Shown: positions 1 through 5,167 of the stretch, one piece after another | Layout: the number at the start of each line of letters is the position of its first letter | Numbering within the stretch: the stretch's first letter is position 1 | Origin: an uncultured Geobacteraceae bacterium | Lineage (GTDB): Bacteria > Desulfobacterota > Desulfuromonadia > Geobacterales > Pseudopelobacteraceae | NCBI GenBank assembly: GCA_903879825.1 | Contig: CAIRND010000496.1 | Location: 1 to 5,344, forward strand | DNA: 5,344 nt | Direction of reading: 5' to 3' | Made by a program: the position numbers and the translations under genes | Notes under the pieces: model-generated | What the model was told of the DNA's origin: nothing | What the model saw: only the letters and a program-made list of their open reading frames with translations | The model's database searches: none

Positions 1-13
1 ACAGAGGGAATGC

Positions 14-577
14 ATGTCGGAATACAATATAGGGGCTAAGATAAAAGAGCTCCGTCGCGCACATAAAATGACGCTGCAGGATGTCGCCAATGAAATAGGG
101 TTTTCCACTGCACTTATTTCACAAATCGAAAACAACAACGTCTCCCCTCCCATCGCAACACTTTCCAAAATTGCCCATTTCTTCGGCGTAAAGATCGGAC
201 ATTTTTTCATCGAAAATGAAGAAGAATGCCCATACGAAGTTCTCAGAGGTAGTGAACGCACCATCGTTCCCCGGGTTGTTTCCAAGGATGGCACCAACCA
301 TGGCTACTTTTACGAATCATTGTCCGTTCGCAAACAGAACAAAAAGATGGATCCGTTTCTCCTGACTCTCAATCAAAAAGTCACCAACACAGACACCTAC
401 AGTCACAATGGTGAAGAATTTCTCTTTGTCATAAGTGGTTCGGCCGAACTGCTACTTGATGACGAGAGTGTTGTCCTTCACAGTGGAGACTGTGTTTATT
501 TTGACGCAAACCTCAAGCATCGCCTGACTTCGCTCGGGAATGATGAAGTCAAGGTCATGGTCGTGGTCATGCGCTAA
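14..577 (+). CDS. XRE-family transcriptional regulator with C-terminal cupin sensor domain
   Basis: Predicted cytoplasmic DNA-binding regulator of 187 aa, a usual length for the HTH_3 plus cupin_2 architecture. The helix-turn-helix domain covers about residues 6-62: an N-terminal helix (IGAKIKELRRAHKMT), then LQDVANEIGF at 21-30 and the likely recognition helix STALISQIENN at 31-41, followed by the family-typical SPPIATLSKIA. A linker leads to a cupin barrel at about 115-185. Cupin motif 1 is H131-N-G-E134-E135 ending in G142; motif 2 starts at G158-D159 and holds H169. H131, E135 and H169 could bind a metal, but the first His of the classical HxH is Tyr129, as often in XRE-cupins. In such proteins the cupin is thought to sense a small ligand. 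The ATG at 14 has GAGGG at 4-8 five bases upstream; another ATG at 10 is out of frame. It lies 99 bases before sucC on the same strand, so it may regulate the metabolic genes downstream, itself, or an unseen upstream neighbour. The family call is firm; the target and ligand are unknown. Confidence 0.93.
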   Translation: MSEYNIGAKIKELRRAHKMTLQDVANEIGFSTALISQIENNNVSPPIATLSKIAHFFGVKIGHFFIENEEECPYEVLRGSERTIVPRVVSKDGTNHGYFYESLSVRKQNKKMDPFLLTLNQKVTNTDTYSHNGEEFLFVISGSAELLLDDESVVLHSGDCVYFDANLKHRLTSLGNDEVKVMVVVMR

Positions 578-592
578 GAGCGCCCCCGGGTT

Positions 593-609
593 ACTGGATT
601 TATTCCAGT
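593..609. promoter_or_regulatory. Perfect palindrome between the regulator gene and sucC; possible operator or RNA hairpin
   Basis: ACTGGA (593-598) and TCCAGT (604-609) are a perfect 6-bp inverted repeat around a 5-base centre, TTTAT. One wobble pair and one A-T pair extend it to 591-611. No T-run follows on either strand, so it is not a standard intrinsic terminator. Its place in the 99-base gap before sucC would suit a dimeric regulator's operator, and the XRE protein encoded just upstream is the obvious candidate. That link is inference from position only. The rest of 578-676 holds the sucC ribosome binding site and no convincing sigma-70 promoter. Confidence 0.4.
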
Positions 610-676
610 GAAATTATGCAACATCATTTAGACGAGACACCGCTTCAAATTTAAGTTTTATATCAAGGAGAGCTAC

Positions 677-1849
677 ATGAACATTCATGAGTACCAGGCA
701 AAAGCAATTTTACGGAAATTCGGCGTACCGGTCCCCGACGGGCACGTCTGTTACAACAGCGCCGGCGCACGCGAGTGGGCCAAGCGCCTCGGCGAGGGAC
801 CGTGGGTTGTTAAAGCACAGATTCACGCTGGTGGCCGCGGCAAAGGTGGCGGCGTCAAACTGGCACGCACGGCCGATGAAGTGCGTACCATCGCCAGAGA
901 AATGCTCGGCATGACTCTCCGTACGCACCAGACCGGTGCCGAAGGTAAACTGGTTACGCGGGTGCTGGTCGAAAACGGCTGCAATATCGCCAATGAATTG
1001 TACGTCAGTCTGCTGGTTGACCGCGCCACGTCAAAAGTTACCGTCATGGCTTCCACCGAAGGCGGGATGGACATCGAAGAGGTTGCCGCGAAAACTCCCG
1101 AAAAGATCTTCACTGAAGCGGTTGATCCGCTGGTCGGCCTGACCGCCTTTCAATGCCGCAAGATCGCCTTCAGCCTGGGCATGAGCGGGAAACTGGTAGG
1201 CAAAGCGGTATCTGTGCTACAAGGTCTTTATGAAACCTTTATCGCCTGTGACTGTTCCATGCTGGAGATTAATCCGCTGGTTATCACCGCCGAAAACAAC
1301 CTGATTGCACTTGACGCCAAGTTCGGCTTCGACGACAACGCCATCTTCCGCCACCACAAGATCGGCGATATGCGGGACTATGACGAAGAAGATCCGAATG
1401 AAGTTGAAGCCTCCCAGCACGACCTGTCTTACGTATCGCTCTCCGGCAACATCGGCTGCCTGGTCAACGGCGCGGGTCTGGCCATGGCCACCATGGACAT
1501 CATCAAGCATTACAGTGGCGATCCGGCCAACTTTCTGGATGTCGGCGGCGGCGCTACCATTGAGCGCGTCACCGAGGCGTTCAAGATTATCCTCTCCGAC
1601 AGCAAAGTTGAAGGCATTCTGGTTAACATCTTCGGCGGCATCATGAAATGCGATATCATCGCCACCGGCGTTGTCGAGGCTGCCAAGCAGGTTTCCCTCA
1701 ATGTGCCACTGGTTGTTCGCCTGGAAGGCACTAACGTGGCACGCGGCAAAGAAATTCTTGCCGAGAGTGGTTTAAATATTGTTTCCGCCGACGGCATGGC
1801 CGACGCAGCGCAAAAAATTGTCCAGGCCGTGAAAGGAGCCAAGCAATGA
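677..1849 (+). CDS. sucC: Succinyl-CoA synthetase (ADP-forming), beta subunit
   Basis: Beta subunit of succinate-CoA ligase, the TCA-cycle enzyme that interconverts succinyl-CoA, phosphate and NDP with succinate, CoA and NTP. At 390 aa it is close to the E. coli protein (388 aa) and nearly colinear with it. The start MNIHEYQAK is canonical. The N-terminal ATP-grasp domain (about 2-225) shows K46 and the glycine-rich loop GGRGKGGGVK (52-61). The EINPLV motif at 197-202 gives N199, and D213 follows; the equivalent E. coli residues bind Mg-nucleotide. The C-terminal ligase domain (about 250-385) holds the phosphate-loop segment NIFGGIMKCDIIATG (317-331). The start is supported by AAGGAG at 665-670, six bases before the ATG. 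The TGA stop overlaps the sucD start (ATGA), so the two subunits are probably translationally coupled. Nucleotide preference (ATP or GTP) cannot be read with certainty; ADP-forming is the default for bacterial SucC. I see no odd or missing key residues. Confidence 0.98.
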   Translation: MNIHEYQAKAILRKFGVPVPDGHVCYNSAGAREWAKRLGEGPWVVKAQIHAGGRGKGGGVKLARTADEVRTIAREMLGMTLRTHQTGAEGKLVTRVLVENGCNIANELYVSLLVDRATSKVTVMASTEGGMDIEEVAAKTPEKIFTEAVDPLVGLTAFQCRKIAFSLGMSGKLVGKAVSVLQGLYETFIACDCSMLEINPLVITAENNLIALDAKFGFDDNAIFRHHKIGDMRDYDEEDPNEVEASQHDLSYVSLSGNIGCLVNGAGLAMATMDIIKHYSGDPANFLDVGGGATIERVTEAFKIILSDSKVEGILVNIFGGIMKCDIIATGVVEAAKQVSLNVPLVVRLEGTNVARGKEILAESGLNIVSADGMADAAQKIVQAVKGAKQ

Positions 1850-2718
1850 GTATTCTGATTAATAAAAACACCAAAGTTATCACCCAGGGGATTACCGGCG
1901 CGACCGGCCTCTTTCATGCCCAGGGCGCCCGCGAATACGGCACTCAGATGGTCGGCGGCGTAACACCCGGCAAGGGTGGCAGCGTCATAGATGGTTTTCC
2001 TGTTTTCGATACGGTTATTGATGCAGTAAATCAGACCGGCGCCACCGCCTCAGTCATTTACGTACCACCACCATTTGCCGCTGACTCAATCATGGAAGCG
2101 GTTGACGCCGGCATCGAACTGGTCTGCTGCATCACCGAAGGCATTCCGGTCCTCGACATGGTCAAGGTCAAACAGTACATGAAAGGCAAACGCACCCGCC
2201 TGATCGGCCCCAACTGCCCCGGTGTCATTACCCCCGGCGAATGCAAGATCGGCATTATGCCCGGTTACATCCATAAGCCCGGCCGGGTCGGCGTTGTCTC
2301 CCGCTCCGGCACGCTCACCTACGAAGCGGTGTGGCAGCTTACCTGCCTCGGCCTCGGCCAGTCCACCTGCGTCGGCATCGGCGGCGACCCGGTCAACGGC
2401 ACCAATCACCTCGATGTACTGCGACTGTTCGAAGCGGATCCGGACACCGACGCGGTCATCATGATCGGCGAAATCGGCGGATCTTCGGAAGAAGAAGCAG
2501 CATATTTTGTCAAGCAGCATATGACCAAACCGGTTGCAGCCTACATCGCCGGCATAACCGCCCCTCCGGGCAAACGTATGGGCCATGCCGGTGCGATTAT
2601 CTCCGGCGGCAAGGGCACAGCGGCTGAAAAGGTATCAATTCTGCAAGAGTGCGGTATCAGCGTAGCAGTGAGTCCAGCCGAGATGGCACAGGCGCTGCTC
2701 AAGATCTATAAACCATAA
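1846..2718 (+). CDS. sucD: Succinyl-CoA synthetase (ADP-forming), alpha subunit
   Basis: Alpha subunit of the same ligase; it binds CoA and carries the histidine that is transiently phosphorylated. It is 290 aa, against 289 in E. coli. The N-terminal CoA-binding Rossmann domain (about 4-100) has QGITGATGLFHAQGAREYG (14-32) and GGVTPGKGG (37-45). The stretch PNCPGVITPGECKIGIMPG (122-140) and the SRSGTLTYE segment (152-160) are family hallmarks. The phosphohistidine is H247 in KRMGHAGAII (243-252). E209 in IGEIGGSSEEEAA corresponds to the glutamate that contacts this histidine in the E. coli enzyme. The start codon overlaps the sucC stop by four bases (ATGA at 1846-1849). AAGGAG at 1833-1838, inside the end of sucC, lies seven bases upstream. 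It forms the alpha2beta2 or alpha-beta enzyme with SucC. Its last codons contain a sigma-54-like sequence, listed separately. Codon use matches sucC. Confidence 0.98.
   Translation: MSILINKNTKVITQGITGATGLFHAQGAREYGTQMVGGVTPGKGGSVIDGFPVFDTVIDAVNQTGATASVIYVPPPFAADSIMEAVDAGIELVCCITEGIPVLDMVKVKQYMKGKRTRLIGPNCPGVITPGECKIGIMPGYIHKPGRVGVVSRSGTLTYEAVWQLTCLGLGQSTCVGIGGDPVNGTNHLDVLRLFEADPDTDAVIMIGEIGGSSEEEAAYFVKQHMTKPVAAYIAGITAPPGKRMGHAGAIISGGKGTAAEKVSILQECGISVAVSPAEMAQALLKIYKP
2684..2699 (+). promoter_or_regulatory. Sigma-54-like -24/-12 sequence upstream of maeB (candidate only)
   Basis: TGGCAC (2684-2689), five bases, then CTGCT (2695-2699) matches 10 of the 11 fixed positions of the sigma-54 consensus TGGCAC-N5-TTGCW with exact spacing. 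It lies in the last codons of sucD, so a transcript starting about 12 bases beyond the -12 element would begin near 2710. That would leave maeB a leader of roughly 65 bases containing the hairpin at 2735-2750. The bases also encode Met-Ala-Gln-Ala-Leu-Leu of SucD, so a chance match is quite possible. No enhancer-binding protein gene is visible in the window. Confidence 0.25.
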
Positions 2719-2734
2719 ACAACCACACGCAGCA

Positions 2735-2750
2735 GGTATGTCGTCATACC
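2735..2750 (+). promoter_or_regulatory. Short hairpin in the sucD-maeB intercistronic gap
   Basis: GGTATG (2735-2740) and CATACC (2745-2750) form a perfect 6-bp stem with a TCGT loop in the 58-base gap between sucD and maeB. The following bases (AACTATAAGATAGG) have no U-tract, so this is not a typical intrinsic terminator. An intercistronic hairpin that affects mRNA processing or stability, or an operator half-site pair, are the options. Read-through from sucCD into maeB remains likely. The rest of the gap carries the strong maeB ribosome binding site at 2762-2767. Confidence 0.4.
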
Positions 2751-2776
2751 AACTATAAGATAGGAGGAATATCGAT

Positions 2777-5026
2777 ATGAGTAAAAAATTAGGGGCTCTC
2801 GAATACCACTCAATGGGCCGTAAAGGCAAAATCGAAGTTGTATCCACCAAACCGTGCCAGACCGCAGCAGACCTGTCTCTGGCCTATTCTCCCGGCGTTG
2901 CTGAACCCTGCCTGGCGATCCAGAAAAACCCTGAAGATGCCTACAAGTACACCGCAAAGGGCAACCTTGTCGCGGTTGTCTCCAACGGCACTGCAGTACT
3001 GGGACTTGGTAATCTTGGCGCTTTGGCCGGTAAACCGGTCATGGAGGGCAAGGGAATCCTTTTTAAACGTTTTGCCGATATCGATGTTTTTGACATCGAG
3101 CTTGACACCGAGGATCCGGATGAGATCATCAAGGCCTGTCAGCTGTTGGAGCCGACCTTTGGCGGTATCAACCTGGAGGACATCAAGGCTCCGGAATGTT
3201 TCTACATAGAAGAAACTCTCAAAAAAACCATGAATATCCCGGTCTTTCACGATGATCAGCATGGCACCGCCATTATTTCATCAGCAGCCCTTATTAATGC
3301 ACTGCATCTGGTTGATAAAAAGATTGAAGATATCCGTATTGTCGTCAACGGAGCCGGTGCATCGGCCAACTCATGCGCTAAATTGGCTATTGCACTTGGT
3401 GTGAAGCCGAACAACATGATTATGTGCGATACCAAAGGCGTTATTTATAAGGGCCGTACCGTGGGTATGAATCCTTACAAGGAGCTCTTTGCTGCCGACA
3501 CCCACTTCCGCACCCTGGAAGAGGCCGCAATCGGGGCAGATGTTCTGTTCGGTCTTTCCGCCAAAGGAGCTTTTACTAAAGAGATGGTTGCCAGCATGGC
3601 ACCGAATCCGGTCATTTTTGCCATGGCCAACCCTGATCCGGAAATCACTCCTGAAGATGCGCACTCAGTTCGTGATGACGTCATGATTGCAACTGGCCGG
3701 TCAGATTATCCAAACCAGGTCAACAACGTCCTCGGTTTTCCGTTTATTTTCCGTGGAGCCCTCGACTGTCGTGCCAGCTGCATTAACGAAGAGATGAAGC
3801 TGGCTGCTGTCCAGGCCTTGGCACAGCTCGCTCGTGAAGAGGTGCCCGATTCAGTCAGTAAGGCCTACGGCAACGTCAAGTTTGCCTTCGGTCGCGATTA
3901 CATTATCCCCAAGCCGTTTGACCCGCGTGTATTGTTGCACGTCGCTCCCGCTATCGCCAAAGCAGCAATGGAGACCGGAGTAGCCCGCCAGCCAATTGAA
4001 GACATGGCCAAGTATATCGAGCACCTTGAATCGACTCAGGGCAAATCAAAAGAAATAATGCGTATGATCATTAACAAGGCCAAGAGTGACCCCAAAAAAA
4101 TCGTATTCCCCGAAGGTGAACACGAGAAAACGCTGAGGGCCGCACAGATACTGGTGGAAGAAGGAATCGCCACCCCAGTCCTGATTGGGGATCGAACAAA
4201 AATTAGCCAAAAGCTGGTGGAGCTGAATATTGAACTCGACGTACAGATCATTGATCCGGCTGTTTCAGAACTGACGGATAAATATGCTGATGAGTTATAC
4301 CTCCTGCGGCAGCGCAAGGGATTGACCCTTTCCGAGTCACAACGCCTTCTGCGCCGCAAATCGCGCACTCATTTCGGCGCCATGATGGTACATATGGGAG
4401 ACGCCGATGCCCTGCTTGGCGGCATCGACACCCATTACCCTGAAACGATCCGCCCGGCGCTGGAAGTTATCGGCAAGCAAAAGGGACTGTCCAGCGTACA
4501 TGGTCTGTATATGATGGTCTTTAAAGATGACGTCTACTTCCTCGCCGATACGACCGTCACAATCGACCCGACCGCCGAAGAGCTGGCCGAGACAGCTATT
4601 CTGGCAGCCGAGAAGGTCCGTATGCTTGATATCGAGCCACGGGTTGCCATGCTCTCCTTCTCTAACTTCGGTTCATCCAATCATCCCCAGTCCAAAAAAG
4701 TACGGCGGGCTGTGGAGATCGTCAAAGAGCGCGCACCGGAGCTGATTGTGGAAGGTGAAATGCAGGCCGATACAGCGGTTGTACCGGAATTACTGGAAGG
4801 TTTCACCTTCTCGAAACTTAAGACCAAAGCCAACATCCTGATCTTCCCGGACCTGAGTTCGGGCAACATCTGCTACAAGTTACTGCATCATCTGGGAGGT
4901 GCCGAGGCGATCGGTCCGATCCTGATGGGCATGAACCAGCCGGTGCATGTCCTGCAACGTGGCGACAGTGTTGACGACATTGTCAAAATGGCGGCAATCG
5001 CCGTGGTGGATGTACAGAACATTTAA
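2777..5026 (+). CDS. maeB: Malic enzyme with fused phosphotransacetylase-like domain (MaeB type)
   Basis: Oxidative decarboxylation of malate to pyruvate and CO2 with reduction of NAD(P)+, in the cytoplasm. It is 749 aa, the usual length for bacterial hybrid malic enzymes (E. coli MaeB is about 759). The malic N-terminal domain covers about 10-155: Y37 in SLAYSPGVAEP, K92 in MEGKGILFKRF, and metal ligands E134-D135 in NLEDIKAPECF and D160 in FHDDQHGTA. The NAD(P)-binding domain covers about 160-400, with nucleotide loop NGAGASANSC (191-200) and AMANPDPEITPEDA (282-295). A linker near 410-425 leads to a phosphotransacetylase-like domain (about 427-747) with FPEGEHEKTLRAA and GPILMGMNQPVHVLQRGDS. 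In studied MaeB proteins this domain is regulatory and binds acetyl-CoA rather than making acetyl phosphate; here the SRG motif of true Pta reads Q727-R728-G729. The start is set by AGGAGG at 2762-2767, nine bases before the ATG. Cofactor choice, NADP or NAD, cannot be decided from the sequence. It probably belongs to the sucCD operon. Confidence 0.97.
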   Translation: MSKKLGALEYHSMGRKGKIEVVSTKPCQTAADLSLAYSPGVAEPCLAIQKNPEDAYKYTAKGNLVAVVSNGTAVLGLGNLGALAGKPVMEGKGILFKRFADIDVFDIELDTEDPDEIIKACQLLEPTFGGINLEDIKAPECFYIEETLKKTMNIPVFHDDQHGTAIISSAALINALHLVDKKIEDIRIVVNGAGASANSCAKLAIALGVKPNNMIMCDTKGVIYKGRTVGMNPYKELFAADTHFRTLEEAAIGADVLFGLSAKGAFTKEMVASMAPNPVIFAMANPDPEITPEDAHSVRDDVMIATGRSDYPNQVNNVLGFPFIFRGALDCRASCINEEMKLAAVQALAQLAREEVPDSVSKAYGNVKFAFGRDYIIPKPFDPRVLLHVAPAIAKAAMETGVARQPIEDMAKYIEHLESTQGKSKEIMRMIINKAKSDPKKIVFPEGEHEKTLRAAQILVEEGIATPVLIGDRTKISQKLVELNIELDVQIIDPAVSELTDKYADELYLLRQRKGLTLSESQRLLRRKSRTHFGAMMVHMGDADALLGGIDTHYPETIRPALEVIGKQKGLSSVHGLYMMVFKDDVYFLADTTVTIDPTAEELAETAILAAEKVRMLDIEPRVAMLSFSNFGSSNHPQSKKVRRAVEIVKERAPELIVEGEMQADTAVVPELLEGFTFSKLKTKANILIFPDLSSGNICYKLLHHLGGAEAIGPILMGMNQPVHVLQRGDSVDDIVKMAAIAVVDVQNI

Positions 5027-5051
5027 ACCATTAAAGGCAACCTAATCCTAC

Positions 5052-5068
5052 TCCCCCTACCAGGGGGA
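5052..5068 (+). repeat. Inner hairpin 1 (GC-rich, 7-bp stem)
   Basis: TCCCCCT (5052-5058) and AGGGGGA (5062-5068) are perfectly complementary around a three-base loop, ACC; with five G-C pairs closed by a 5-base loop it is equally plausible. It is followed by TATTTAAAAT, which is AU-rich but not a U-tract, so at most it would be a weak terminator for maeB. It forms the first arm of the nested structure at 5032-5118. Confidence 0.6.
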
Positions 5069-5078
5069 TATTTAAAAT

Positions 5079-5098
5079 CCTCACCTTAACAGGTGAGG
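5079..5098 (+). repeat. Inner hairpin 2 (8-bp stem, TAAC loop)
   Basis: CCTCACCT (5079-5086) and AGGTGAGG (5091-5098) pair perfectly around the four-base loop TAAC. CAGGGAAAT follows, so no intrinsic-terminator tail exists on the + strand. On the - strand the stem is followed by ATTTTAAATA, weakly T-rich. It is the second arm of the nested structure. Its 3' arm contains GAGG (5095-5098), which could act as a Shine-Dalgarno for the tiny reading frame at 5106-5129 and would be hidden when the hairpin forms. Confidence 0.6.
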
Positions 5099-5167
5099 CA
5101 GGGAAATGGTTGCCTTTACTATTACATAACAACATTAAACAAACCTAACTAAATAGGAGATCCATAG

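Larger units (their letters stand above)
5032..5118 (+). promoter_or_regulatory. Nested inverted repeats with a three-way-junction layout upstream of the pyruvate oxidoreductase gene
   Basis: TAAAGGCAACC (5032-5042) pairs perfectly with GGTTGCCTTTA (5108-5118), 11 bp. The enclosed 65 bases hold two further perfect hairpins, at 5052-5068 and 5079-5098. The unpaired joints are nearly equal: 9, 10 and 9 bases (5043-5051, 5069-5078, 5099-5107). The fold is an outer stem with two arms. It starts 6 bases after the maeB stop and ends 49 bases before the next start codon. No U-tract follows the outer stem, so simple intrinsic termination is not the best reading. I do not recognise it as a known riboswitch class. 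It could be a cis-regulatory leader, an mRNA processing or stability element, or a small palindromic repeat with 11-bp ends; no clear target-site duplication flanks it. Confidence 0.55.

Noticed and set aside
571..583. Hairpin GCGCT-AAG-AGCGC across the regulator's stop codon
   Set aside because: It is only 5 bp with a three-base loop and no T-run, and can easily occur by chance.
616..654. Short frame MQHHLDETPLQI before sucC as a leader peptide
   Set aside because: There is no Shine-Dalgarno before its ATG and no codon run suggesting attenuation.
611..664. Sigma-70 promoter for sucC
   Set aside because: The region is AT-rich, with pieces such as TTAGAC and TTATAT, but no pair of -35 and -10 boxes scores well at 16-18 bases. 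TTATAT at 658-663 would start the transcript inside the ribosome binding site.
1510..1917. A 135-codon - strand open frame across the sucC-sucD junction
   Set aside because: It is antisense to two firmly identified genes and has no recognisable domain. Other antisense frames over maeB (such as 2810-3262 and 4036-4368) were dropped for the same reason.
2086..2586. A 166-codon open frame on the - strand antisense to sucD
   Set aside because: It lies wholly inside sucD, its product is rich in Asp, Ala and Gly of the kind produced by reading GC-rich codons backwards, and it shows no family motif.
2738..2758. Six-codon frame (MSSYQL) before maeB
   Set aside because: It starts inside the hairpin with only a weak upstream purine stretch; it looks like a chance frame.
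5052..5098. Rho-independent terminator after maeB
   Set aside because: Both hairpins are strong enough, but neither is followed by a run of T on the + strand: hairpin 1 by TATTTAAAAT, hairpin 2 by CAGGGAAAT. Partial termination cannot be excluded.
5110..5139. Promoter for the oxidoreductase gene (TTGCCT, 18 bases, ATTAAA)
   Set aside because: The two boxes match only 4 and 3 of 6 consensus bases, and the -35 lies in the 3' arm of the outer stem.
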